Below, piece after piece: positions 35,708 to 43,739 of a stretch of DNA of 64,000 nucleotides. The position numbers were made by a program, and so were the translations under genes. The stretch spans positions 1 through 64,000 of the forward strand of contig NZ_NRQU01000019.1 of NCBI RefSeq assembly GCF_004119495.1, given 5' to 3'. The notes beneath the pieces were generated by a model. It worked only from the letters and a program-made list of their open reading frames with translations. It was not told the DNA's origin and made no database searches. The DNA comes from Flavobacterium sp. YO12 (GTDB taxonomy: Bacteria > Bacteroidota > Bacteroidia > Flavobacteriales > Flavobacteriaceae). Each line of letters opens with the position of its first letter. Position 1 is the stretch's first letter.

Positions 35708-35733
35708 TCAGTGTGTTTTTTCAGGAATACTGA
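35708..35733 (-). promoter_or_regulatory. Inverted-repeat operator candidate, distal copy
   Basis: TCAGTGT, 12 bases, ATACTGA. Starts exactly 73 bp from the proximal copy, close to seven helical turns, so both would face the same side of the DNA. Confidence 0.5.
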
Positions 35734-35829
35734 TTTGCACGACAAAAAAAGCAATTTCTACACATTTAAATTATGACCAAAATCATATTTGTGAATTTCA
35801 ATGAAAACGATCTATGAAATTGAAGCTGT

Positions 35830-36177
35830 TTAAAACTTCAAATTTTGAGTTTCCTTTTCGGCGAAATCTTTAATGCGTTTTTCTACTTCATAAAAAACTG
35901 CAATCGCTTTTTCTCCAGCATCAGTCAATTTTGCACCGCCGCCGCCTTTTCCGCCCAATAATTTTTCGACTAACGGACTTTGAGCACGCTGATTCATTTC
36001 TTCGACCAACTGCCAAGCCTGTCTGTATGCCATTTTCATCTCCTTAGCTGCATTTGTTATAGAGCCTGTTTTGCGAATATTTTCTAAAAGCCAGATTTTT
36101 CCAATACCTAAAAACGGACCTTCAGCTTCTTCAATCCAAAGTCGTACTTCAATAGAATATTTTTTATCATTACCCAT
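35830..36177 (-). CDS. ModE-type winged-helix regulator without a molybdate-binding domain
   Basis: 115 residues from ATG 36177; the upstream extension to 36264 has an AT-biased sequence unlike a protein. ITNAAKEMKMAYRQAWQLVEEMN at about 45-67 is the helix-turn-helix and GGKGGGGAKLTDAGEKAI at about 79-96 is the wing signature typical of ModE and LysR-like molybdenum regulators. The C-terminal TOBE (molbindin) half of full ModE is missing, so how it senses its ligand is open. Divergent from leuS, and next to the TonB receptor operon. Confidence 0.85.
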   Translation of the reverse strand: MGNDKKYSIEVRLWIEEAEGPFLGIGKIWLLENIRKTGSITNAAKEMKMAYRQAWQLVEEMNQRAQSPLVEKLLGGKGGGGAKLTDAGEKAIAVFYEVEKRIKDFAEKETQNLKF

Positions 36178-36285
36178 TTCATTCTTAAATATATCCTTGT
36201 AAAAATAATTGTTTTTACTGTAATAGTATTCTTCTATTATTAAAAAATAAACAATTAAAAACACCTTGGCTAAGTATTGTCATTA

Positions 36286-36325
36286 CAAATATAAGTATTT
36301 TTACTTAATTTAAAATACGTATTTT
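36286..36325 (-). promoter_or_regulatory. Promoter region of the ModE-type gene with two palindromes
   Basis: On the minus strand a TATATTTG -7-like box (36286-36293) lies next to TAAGTA-4-TACTTA (36292-36307), and a perfect 14-bp palindrome AAAATACGTATTTT (36312-36325) occupies the -33 position. This arrangement would suit autoregulation. Confidence 0.45.
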
Positions 36326-36355
36326 GTTATTTTATTTGTTTGTCAGTGAAATAGC

Positions 36356-36386
36356 TTTGGTACAAACGACAATAAATGTAAATTTG
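36356..36386 (+). promoter_or_regulatory. leuS promoter
   Basis: TTTG (36356-36359), 19-base spacer, TAAATTTG (36379-36386). It is followed by a leader of about 60 bases with CTTAGAA-type repeats. Confidence 0.65.
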
Positions 36387-36452
36387 CGCCTAATAATTAA
36401 TTTAGTGAAAAGCCTTAGAACCTTAGTAACTTAGAATCTTAGTCACTTAGAA

Positions 36453-39400
36453 ATGAAGTACAATCCAAACGAAATTGACGCCAAATGGCAAAAATATTGG
36501 GCAGAAAATCAAACTTTTGCAGCAAAAAACAACTCTGAAAAACCGAAACATTATGTACTCGATATGTTTCCTTATCCATCTGGAGCAGGACTGCACGTTG
36601 GGCATCCGCTTGGTTATATAGCTTCAGATGTGTATTCTCGTTTCAAAAGACACCAAGGTTTCAATGTTTTGCATCCAATGGGTTATGATAGTTTCGGATT
36701 ACCGGCAGAACAATATGCGATTCAGACAGGACAACGTCCAGAAGATACAACACGCGTAAATATTGATGGCGGCGTAGACAAAGAAGGAAAACAAATTGCA
36801 GGATACAGAAAACAATTGGATAAAATTGGTTTCTCATTTGACTGGGCGCGTGAAGTGCGAACTTCAAATCCTGATTATTACAAACATACACAATGGATTT
36901 TTATTCAATTGTTTAATTCTTGGTATTGCAAAAAACAAGGAAAAGCTTTTGAAATTTCAGAGCTTGTAAAAGTTTTTGAAGAAAGCGGAAATGCATTAGT
37001 TGAAGCAGTTTGCGATGATAATGTTGCGATTTTTACTGCTGCGGAATGGAACTCTTATTCTGAAGATCAAAAAGAAAAAATCCTTTTGCAATACAGAATG
37101 ACGTATTTGGCTGAAACCGAAGTAAACTGGTGTCCCGGTTTAGGAACTGTTTTGGCAAATGACGAAATTGTAAACGGAGTTTCTGAGCGTGGAGGCTTTC
37201 CTGTTATAAGAAAAAAAATGACACAATGGAGTATGCGAATTTCTGCTTATGCCGAACGCTTACTTCAAGGTTTAAATGATATCGATTGGAGCGAGTCTAT
37301 TAAAGAATCTCAAAGAAACTGGATCGGTAAATCGGTTGGGGCTTTGGTGACTTTTAATGTAAAAAATCACGATGAAGTTATCGAAGTTTTTACCACTCGT
37401 CCTGATACTATTTTTGGAGTAACGTTTATGACTTTGGCGCCAGAACATGATTTGGTTGCTAAAATTACAACTCCAGAACAAAAAGCGGCAATTGAAGCTT
37501 ATATCGAAAAAACATCAAAGCGTTCTGAGCGTGAGCGTATGGCCGATGTAAAAACAATTTCTGGAGTATTTACAGGAGCGTATGCAGAACATCCATTTAC
37601 AAAAGAAGCGATTCCGGTTTGGATTGGAGATTATGTTTTGGCAGGTTACGGAACTGGTGCTGTAATGGCGGTTCCTTGCGGAGACGAAAGAGATTATGCT
37701 TTTGCTAATTTCTTTAAAGGTCAAAACGGAATGCAGGAAATTAAAAACATTTTTGCAAATGTTGATATTTCTGAAGCCGCTTACGGATCAAAAGATAACG
37801 TTGAAATCGCTAATTCTGATTTCTTAAACGGACTAAATTATAAAGAGGCAACTCAAAAAGCAATCGCTGAATTAGAAAAATTAGGACAAGGAAAAGGAAA
37901 AACAAATTACCGTTTGCGTGATGCTGTTTTCTCTCGTCAGCGTTATTGGGGTGAACCGTTTCCGGTTTACTACGTAAACGGATTGCCTAAAATGATCGAT
38001 GCGCAGCACTTGCCAATTATTTTACCAGAAGTAGAAAAATATTTACCAACAGAAGACGGTTTGCCTCCATTAGGAAACGCAGCTGTTTGGGCTTGGGATA
38101 CAAAACAAAATAAAGTTGTCAATACAGATTTAGTTGACAATGTTTCAATTTTTCCTTTAGAATTAAATACTATGCCAGGTTGGGCAGGAAGTTCATGGTA
38201 TTGGATGCGTTATATGGATGCGCACAACGAAAATGAATTTGCAAGCAAAGAAGCTTTGGCTTACTGGGAAAGTGTAGATTTATATATTGGAGGAAGCGAA
38301 CACGCAACGGGTCACTTATTGTATTCTCGTTTTTGGAACAAATTCTTAAAAGATAAAGGTTTTGCTCCAACCGAAGAACCATTCAAAAAACTGATTAATC
38401 AGGGGATGATTTTAGGAACTAGTGCTTATGTTTATAGAATATTACCATTTCTCCATGTAAAAAGTTTAGATATTAGGTTTGTATTACAACCAAACAATGA
38501 TTTGTCTTTCTTTATTACAGCAAAATATAATGATCCTATAAAATTTCGCGATGTTATTGAAAAACAAGTCATTTCAAAAGGCTTCAATAAAATAATAGAT
38601 CGTTTACTTAATGATGAAGTTCTTTTTAAATTTAAAGAGGAGATATTGAATTTAAAAGAAGATGATATTTCTTTGGAGAATATTCAAATTAATGCACTTC
38701 GTGTTGATGTTTCAATGGTAAATTCTTCTGATGAGTTAGATGTAGAAAAATTTAAGGCGTGGAGAGAAGATTATGTAGGTGCAGAATTTATTACTGTAGA
38801 TAACCCAAAATACATTGTAGGCCGTGAAGTCGAAAAAATGTCGAAATCATACTATAATGTAGTAACGCCAGATGATATTTGTAATGAATATGGAGCAGAT
38901 ACATTACGTTTATACGAAATGTTCTTAGGTCCGTTAGAGCAGGCAAAACCTTGGAATACTGCTGGAATTTCGGGAGTTTTTGGTTTCTTGAAAAAATTAT
39001 GGAGATTGTATTTTGATGATAATGGTTTAATTGTAAACAATGACGAACCAACAAAAGACAACTTGAAATCATTACATAAAACAATCAAAAAAGCAGCAGA
39101 AGATATCGAGAATTTCTCTTTCAATACTTCGGTTTCTCAGTTTATGATTTGTGTAAATGAATTGTCTGCTCAAAACTGTCATTCAAGAGCCATTTTAGAG
39201 CCGTTAGCAGTTTTGGTTTCTCCTTACGCTCCTCATATTGCAGAAGAATTATGGTCGCAGTTAGGACATACAACTTCAATTTCAGAAGTTGCTTTCCCTG
39301 CTTTTGAAGCAAAACATCTAATTGAAACAAATAAAGAATATCCAGTTTCTTTCAACGGAAAAATGCGTTTTACAATCGAATTGCCTTTGGATTTAACCAA

Positions 39401-39515
39401 AGAACAAATCGAAGAAATTGTAATGAAAGACGAAAGAACTCAAAAACAATTAGACGGCAGAACACCAAATAAGGTGATTATCGTTCCTGGTAAAATTATC
39501 AATTTGGTTGGGTAA
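36453..39515 (+). CDS. leuS: Leucine--tRNA ligase with an unusual AT-rich insert
   Basis: 1020 residues. Class I motifs: HVGH at 48-51 (HIGH) and KMSKS at 795-799; the CP1 editing domain contains the DTIFGVTFMTLAPEHD and GTGAVMAVPCGDERD segments. The catalytic core resumes with GGSEHATGHLLYSRFW near 612. Between LINQGMILGTSAYVYR (about 649-664) and HVDVS-like VDVSMVNSSDEL (about 752) lies a stretch of roughly 85 residues that departs from the conserved flanks; its DNA is about 24 percent G+C by hand count (38461-38700) against about 40 percent nearby. Conserved ends (MFLGPLEQAKPWNT, anticodon domain) are intact, so the enzyme should work. Confidence 0.95.
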   Translation: MKYNPNEIDAKWQKYWAENQTFAAKNNSEKPKHYVLDMFPYPSGAGLHVGHPLGYIASDVYSRFKRHQGFNVLHPMGYDSFGLPAEQYAIQTGQRPEDTTRVNIDGGVDKEGKQIAGYRKQLDKIGFSFDWAREVRTSNPDYYKHTQWIFIQLFNSWYCKKQGKAFEISELVKVFEESGNALVEAVCDDNVAIFTAAEWNSYSEDQKEKILLQYRMTYLAETEVNWCPGLGTVLANDEIVNGVSERGGFPVIRKKMTQWSMRISAYAERLLQGLNDIDWSESIKESQRNWIGKSVGALVTFNVKNHDEVIEVFTTRPDTIFGVTFMTLAPEHDLVAKITTPEQKAAIEAYIEKTSKRSERERMADVKTISGVFTGAYAEHPFTKEAIPVWIGDYVLAGYGTGAVMAVPCGDERDYAFANFFKGQNGMQEIKNIFANVDISEAAYGSKDNVEIANSDFLNGLNYKEATQKAIAELEKLGQGKGKTNYRLRDAVFSRQRYWGEPFPVYYVNGLPKMIDAQHLPIILPEVEKYLPTEDGLPPLGNAAVWAWDTKQNKVVNTDLVDNVSIFPLELNTMPGWAGSSWYWMRYMDAHNENEFASKEALAYWESVDLYIGGSEHATGHLLYSRFWNKFLKDKGFAPTEEPFKKLINQGMILGTSAYVYRILPFLHVKSLDIRFVLQPNNDLSFFITAKYNDPIKFRDVIEKQVISKGFNKIIDRLLNDEVLFKFKEEILNLKEDDISLENIQINALRVDVSMVNSSDELDVEKFKAWREDYVGAEFITVDNPKYIVGREVEKMSKSYYNVVTPDDICNEYGADTLRLYEMFLGPLEQAKPWNTAGISGVFGFLKKLWRLYFDDNGLIVNNDEPTKDNLKSLHKTIKKAAEDIENFSFNTSVSQFMICVNELSAQNCHSRAILEPLAVLVSPYAPHIAEELWSQLGHTTSISEVAFPAFEAKHLIETNKEYPVSFNGKMRFTIELPLDLTKEQIEEIVMKDERTQKQLDGRTPNKVIIVPGKIINLVG

Positions 39516-39537
39516 ACCAGTTTGATTCTTAAATATT

Positions 39538-39586
39538 AAAAATTCCAAATTCCAATTTTACGATTGGGGTTTGGGATTTTTTTTTG
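39538..39586 (+). terminator. Terminator of leuS
   Basis: AATTCCAAATTCCAAT / ATTGGGGTTTGGGATT with loop TTTACG then T9. It shares its centre with the terminator at 23232. Confidence 0.85.
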
Positions 39587-39593
39587 TCTTGCT

Positions 39594-39697
39594 TTGTCAG
39601 TCTGAGCGAAGTCGAAGACCACACAAGTAACTCTACAAAGATTGGCGATTTTGATTGTGGAGCTTCTCGCTGGTCTTCGACTTCGCTCAGACTAACA
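39594..39697. repeat. CTGAGCGAAGTCGAAGACC palindromic repeat
   Basis: 27-bp arms (39594-39621 and 39671-39697). The core has AACTCTACAAAGATTGGCG, the inverted form of the core in the 23274 copy, although the outer arms are of the other type. Confidence 0.85.
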
Positions 39698-39708
39698 CTG
39701 TGAATACG

Positions 39709-39822
39709 CATAGTTTGTCATTTCGACGAAGGAGAAATCTTCGCAAGTAACTCCGTTCCAATAAGTCAATCTTTGTCGAGTTTCTCGTGGAGATTTCTCC
39801 TTCGTCGAAATGACAAACTATG
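39709..39822. repeat. TTTCGACGAAGGAGAAAT palindromic repeat
   Basis: 32-bp perfect arms starting CATAGTTTGTCATTTCGACG and the inverse. Core CAAGTAACTC...CAATCTTTGTCGAGTT. It lies 12 bases from the preceding copy of the other arm type, so two elements are in tandem. The gap 39516-40042 otherwise holds degenerate repeats (39840-39930) and the hydrolase promoter. Confidence 0.9.
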
Positions 39823-39972
39823 TGTTTTTTCGAAATGAAAATTAGTGAAAATTCGCGTAATTAGTGGCAAAAAACCTAGCGTTCCTTGCGTAAACCTTTG
39901 CGCACTTTGCGGTTAAAAACCCGCACCAACATTGGGATTTCAAACTTAATGATTAAAAATTTAAAAACTTTT

Positions 39973-39997
39973 GTAACATTTTAATAGTTCTCGTATC
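39973..39997 (+). promoter_or_regulatory. ECF-type promoter candidate
   Basis: GTAAC (39973-39977), 14-base spacer, CGTATC (39992-39997). Similar in form to ECF sigma promoters, about 45 bases before the hydrolase gene whose operon encodes an ECF sigma factor, so autoregulation is plausible. Confidence 0.4.
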
Positions 39998-40042
39998 CAA
40001 AAGGCGGATCCGATTAAATTAACAACTTAAAACTATTAAAAA

Positions 40043-40891
40043 ATGAAAAAGTATATCATCTTAATTATCGCATTCTTATTCTCAGCTTTATGTCTAAATG
40101 TTTTTGCACAAACAAAATCATATCCTTTCGAAGTTATTAAAACGGGAAAAGGAAAACAATCAATAATTTTCATTCCTGGATTTGCTTCTTCTGGAGAGGT
40201 GTGGAATGAAACCAAAACAGCTTTCGAAAAAGACTATACTTGTTATACGCTTACAATGGCAGGATTTGCGGGAGCAAAACCACAACAGAATCCATCATTC
40301 GAAAATTGGAAGACAGAAATTGCAAATTATATTAAAGACAATAAAATTGAAAAGCCAATTTTAATTGGTCACAGTATGGGTGGCGGACTTGCACTTGCAA
40401 TCGCGGCAGATTATCCAGAATTAATTGGAAAAATTATAGTTGTAGATGCGCTTCCGTGTTTGGCAGCATTGATGGATACTTCTTTTAAATCAAAAGAAAA
40501 TAATGATTGTACGGCAATGGTAAGTCAAATGACTGGAATGACAGATGCGCAGTTTCTTGAAATGCAGAAAAAAACAATGCCAAGGCTTTTGGCAGATACT
40601 TCAAAAATGGGTACAGTTGTAGACTGGAGTGTAAAATCAGACCGAAAAACATTTGCTCAAATGTATTGTGATTTTTCAAATACCGATTTGAGAAATAAAA
40701 TTGCTGCTATAAAATGCCAGTCATTAATTTTATTAGAATCTTATTTTATAAATTTAAAACCAGCAATCGAGGAACAATATAAAAATTTAAAAACAGCTGA
40801 TTTTCAGTATGCGAGCAAAGGTCTGCATTTTATTATGTATGATGATACGGCTTGGTACTTGGCGCAATTAAACACTTTTGTAAAATCGTAA
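40043..40891 (+). CDS. Secreted alpha/beta hydrolase
   Basis: 282 residues. Signal peptide 1-22 (ends FAQ). Nucleophile elbow GHSMGG with Ser111; oxyanion region PGFASSGEVW near 45; His262 in SKGLHFIMYDD is the probable catalytic base, with the acid likely in the preceding strand. Periplasmic esterase or similar. It is followed after three bases by the ECF sigma gene, so the hydrolase belongs to that regulon; its substrate is unknown. Confidence 0.87.
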   Translation: MKKYIILIIAFLFSALCLNVFAQTKSYPFEVIKTGKGKQSIIFIPGFASSGEVWNETKTAFEKDYTCYTLTMAGFAGAKPQQNPSFENWKTEIANYIKDNKIEKPILIGHSMGGGLALAIAADYPELIGKIIVVDALPCLAALMDTSFKSKENNDCTAMVSQMTGMTDAQFLEMQKKTMPRLLADTSKMGTVVDWSVKSDRKTFAQMYCDFSNTDLRNKIAAIKCQSLILLESYFINLKPAIEEQYKNLKTADFQYASKGLHFIMYDDTAWYLAQLNTFVKS

Positions 40892-40893
40892 GG

Positions 40894-41367
40894 ATGGAAT
40901 TTGAAGAAATCTATAAGACTTATTGGGATAGAATATTCAGGCTTTGCATGGGTTTCGTAAATGATTATGATGCGGCACAGGATTTGGCTCAAGAAACCTT
41001 TATAATTGTATGGCAGAAATTGGAAACTTTTCGAAACGAATCGGCTATTGGAACTTGGATTTTTAGAATTGCGTCTAACAATTGTTTAAGGCAGATTGAA
41101 AAAGAAAAGCGTTTCCCGAAATCCGATTTACCAATTCATCTTTCAGAAGAGAAACAAACTTCGATAGAACCGCAAATTCAGTTTTTGTATAAATGCATAG
41201 CCGAATTGCCTGAAACGGAACGTATCATTATTTCGTTGGAATTAGAAGAAGTTAAGCAGTCAGAAATTGCCAAAATCGTTGGACTTTCTGATGCTAATGT
41301 TAGAGTGAAAATTCACAGAATAAAAGAAAAACTGACCGAAAAATTTAAAGAAAATGGACAACGATAA
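40894..41367 (+). CDS. ECF sigma-70 family sigma factor
   Basis: 157 residues from ATG 40894, three bases after the hydrolase stop, with AAGG just upstream as a ribosome site. Sigma-2 region: FRLCMGFVNDYDAAQDLAQETFIIVWQKL; sigma-4: ELEEVKQSEIAKIVGLSDANVRVKIHRIKEKL, an ordinary HTH. No transmembrane or extra C-terminal domain. Probably controlled by the membrane protein encoded immediately downstream. Confidence 0.92.
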   Translation: MEFEEIYKTYWDRIFRLCMGFVNDYDAAQDLAQETFIIVWQKLETFRNESAIGTWIFRIASNNCLRQIEKEKRFPKSDLPIHLSEEKQTSIEPQIQFLYKCIAELPETERIIISLELEEVKQSEIAKIVGLSDANVRVKIHRIKEKLTEKFKENGQR

Positions 41368-41947
41368 CAATATAGATTTTAAAGATTTATGGAAAAGACA
41401 ATCTGTAAGTCAGCCAGACATGAAAGATTTGCTGTCGAGAGTGAGTAAATTTAAAAAAGCAGGTTTAAGAAGTTTATGGATAACAAATGTTTTGCTTTTT
41501 TTGACAACCGCATTTATTGTTTTTATATGGATATATTATCAGCCAGAGTTTATTTCGACTAAAATGGGGATTGTTTTAACGATTTTGGCGATGGTTATTT
41601 ATGTGTTTGCTTTTAATAAATTGTTTGCTCCGTATAGAAATATTGATGCGACACAAACGAATCAGGAATATTTACAAAAACTGATTTTGATTAAAAAGAA
41701 ACAGCAGTTTATGCAGACAAAAATGATGACTTTGTACTTTCTGCTGCTTACAACTGGAATTTGCTTGTATATGTATGAATATGCCAGCAGAATGAGTGCT
41801 TTGGGTGCAAGTTTGTGTTACGGAATAACATTGCTTTGGATGGCGTTTAATTGGTTTTATATTCGCCCGAAACAAATTAAAAAACAGCAGTCCAAAATAA
41901 ATACCTTGATTAAGAAGTTTGAAGAAGTAAATAATCAGCTGCTTTAA
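41354..41947 (+). CDS. Four-helix membrane protein, probable anti-sigma partner
   Basis: 197 residues, overlapping the sigma gene by 14 bases. The N-terminal cytoplasmic segment (about 1-35, with IDFKDLWKRQSVSQPDM) is followed by helices near 40-60, 70-90, 125-142 and 148-166, and by a charged C-terminal coiled coil. No zinc-binding HxxxCxxC motif of classical anti-sigma factors is present. The sigma-binding role is inferred from position and coupling. Confidence 0.75.
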   Translation: MDNDNNIDFKDLWKRQSVSQPDMKDLLSRVSKFKKAGLRSLWITNVLLFLTTAFIVFIWIYYQPEFISTKMGIVLTILAMVIYVFAFNKLFAPYRNIDATQTNQEYLQKLILIKKKQQFMQTKMMTLYFLLLTTGICLYMYEYASRMSALGASLCYGITLLWMAFNWFYIRPKQIKKQQSKINTLIKKFEEVNNQLL

Positions 41948-41972
41948 GGGATGATTTATGACCGTACTGTAC

Positions 41973-41999
41973 AGACGCACCGAAGTGCGTCTTTTTTTG
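41973..41999 (+). terminator. Terminator of the hydrolase-sigma operon
   Basis: 8-bp stem AGACGCAC / GTGCGTCT with a CGAA tetraloop and T7. Confidence 0.95.
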
Positions 42000-42125
42000 T
42001 TAAATTTTTAATATTTCTACTGCCGTAATTACTGTTTTAGATGTCAAAATGTCATTTTTTGAGTTTGGTTCAGAAATTGTGATTTGTTTTGTAACTTTAG
42101 AAATCAATCAAAAAAAGATAAAAAT

Positions 42126-42812
42126 ATGGGAAGTGGATATTTAATTATTGCCGGAGCTATAATGTTATTCAGCTGGCTGGTAAGTTCAAGACTAAAAAGT
42201 AAATTCGAATTATATTCTAAACTGCAATTACGAAACGGAATGAGCGGTGCGGAAATCGCTGAAAAAATGCTTGCTGATAATGGTATTACAGATGTTCGTG
42301 TAATTTCGACTCCAGGTCAACTAACAGATCATTATAATCCTGCAGATAAAACAGTTAATTTAAGCGAAGCGGTTTACAATCATCGTAACGCGGCTGCGGC
42401 GGCTGTTGCGGCGCACGAGTGCGGGCACGCAGTTCAGCATGCTATTGGTTATGAGTGGTTAACAATGCGTTCTAAATTAGTGCCTATTGTAAGTGTGGCT
42501 TCAAATTATGTGCAATGGATTTTGCTTGCGGGAATCTTAATGATTAGAACTTTTCCTCAATTACTGCTAATTGGGATTGTTATTTTTGCGGCAACTACAT
42601 TGTTTACAATTATTACGCTGCCAGTAGAATATGATGCAAGTAACAGAGCCTTGGCTTGGTTAGAAAATAAACATATGTTGACTCAGCAAGAACAGGCTGG
42701 AGCGAAAGATGCCTTAAAATGGGCGGCACGAACTTATGTTGTTGCGGCTATAGGTTCAATTGCAACGCTGTTGTACTATATCTCGATTTATTCAGGAAGC
42801 AGAAGGAATTAA
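42126..42812 (+). CDS. YugP-type zinc metallopeptidase, membrane bound
   Basis: 228 residues from ATG 42126 (after a leader beginning with TTG-coded residues that is not conserved). Helix 1 at about 4-22, HECGH at 97-101, then helices at about 115-160 and 200-220; LPVEYDAS near 168 gives the third, glutamate ligand. Belongs to the Zn_peptidase_2 group. Probably intramembrane-associated proteolysis; substrate unknown. Confidence 0.9.
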   Translation: MGSGYLIIAGAIMLFSWLVSSRLKSKFELYSKLQLRNGMSGAEIAEKMLADNGITDVRVISTPGQLTDHYNPADKTVNLSEAVYNHRNAAAAAVAAHECGHAVQHAIGYEWLTMRSKLVPIVSVASNYVQWILLAGILMIRTFPQLLLIGIVIFAATTLFTIITLPVEYDASNRALAWLENKHMLTQQEQAGAKDALKWAARTYVVAAIGSIATLLYYISIYSGSRRN

Positions 42813-42852
42813 TTTGATAATTGAGATAATTAGTCAATTAGATAATTTGTAG

Positions 42853-42892
42853 CAAACCCGACAGGTTTTTAAAACCTGTCGGGTTTTGTTTT
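42853..42892. terminator. CCCGACAGGTTT terminator, shared by convergent genes
   Basis: AACCCGACAGGTTT / AAACCTGTCGGGTT with a T-run; the same cassette as at 12622 and 12805. Confidence 0.9.
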
Positions 42893-42897
42893 TTTAT

Positions 42898-43173
42898 TTA
42901 GCTTTCATTTAATTGCAGAAGAACAAAAAGTAAAGCCCAAAGTCCTGCAAGGGTATAAATGGAATATAAATATTGATTTTCTTCAGATTTATATAATTTG
43001 TAAAAAAGAACAATAGTATAAATTATGCTTATCGGAATTGCAAGAAGAAATAGAAAAGCACCCATTCCGGGAGCACATGGACCTCCTGCATCAATTTTGG
43101 TATAAATAAAGGTTATTGAGAAATAAACAATGAAAAAGAATATGGTCTTGTATTCTGATCTAATATTTAACAT
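42898..43173 (-). CDS. Small three-helix membrane protein
   Basis: 91 residues: helices at about 10-25, 38-60 and 70-86, with GGPCAPGMGAF between the first two. No family recognised. Convergent with the zinc peptidase gene across a shared terminator. Confidence 0.65.
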   Translation of the reverse strand: MLNIRSEYKTIFFFIVYFSITFIYTKIDAGGPCAPGMGAFLFLLAIPISIIYTIVLFYKLYKSEENQYLYSIYTLAGLWALLFVLLQLNES

Positions 43174-43217
43174 GTAACAGTGAATTATCTAATTATCAAA
43201 TTTTCTCATTGACACAT

Positions 43218-43688
43218 TTATAATTGTATCTGCCTATCAATCTGTTGATCTAACGATATAAAAGTTTCAGTTCTTGAAACACCTTCAATCGCCTGAATTT
43301 TGGTATTTAAAAGCTGCATTAAATGTTCGTTGTCGCGACAGATAATTTTAATTAATACAGACCAGTTTCCTGTGGTATAATGGCACTCTAGAACTTCTGG
43401 AATTTTTCTAAGATCTTTTACAGCTTCGGAGTTTCGAGAAGCTTTGTCAAGATAAACGCCAACAAAAGCCATAGTATTGTAGCCTAAAACTTTTGGGTTA
43501 ACAGTAAACTTAGATCCTGAAATAACGCCGGATTGTTCTAGTTTTTTTAAACGCTGATGAATTGCAGCTCCCGAAATGCCAATTTTATTGGCAATTTGCA
43601 AAATAGGTTTTCGGGCATCATCCATTAAGTAGCGAAGTATTTCTTTGTCGATACCGTCAATTTCAATTAATAAGGAGTTGATTTTCAT
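43218..43688 (-). CDS. Lrp/AsnC-family transcriptional regulator
   Basis: 156 residues from ATG 43688 (MKINSLL). HTH at about 5-60 (IDKEILRYLMDDARKPILQIANKIGISGAAIHQRLKKLEQSGVI), then the RAM/AsnC_trans_reg domain (about 70-150) with GVSRTETFISLD at the end. Feast/famine regulators bind amino acids; no target gene is evident nearby. Confidence 0.93.
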   Translation of the reverse strand: MKINSLLIEIDGIDKEILRYLMDDARKPILQIANKIGISGAAIHQRLKKLEQSGVISGSKFTVNPKVLGYNTMAFVGVYLDKASRNSEAVKDLRKIPEVLECHYTTGNWSVLIKIICRDNEHLMQLLNTKIQAIEGVSRTETFISLDQQIDRQIQL

Positions 43689-43739
43689 AACTTGTAATTT
43701 GAAACTAATTCTTTTAATTTGGTTTAGAATAGAAATCAA

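Noticed and set aside
39529..39711. 60-codon minus frame after leuS
   Set aside because: It consists of the leuS terminator and a palindromic repeat.
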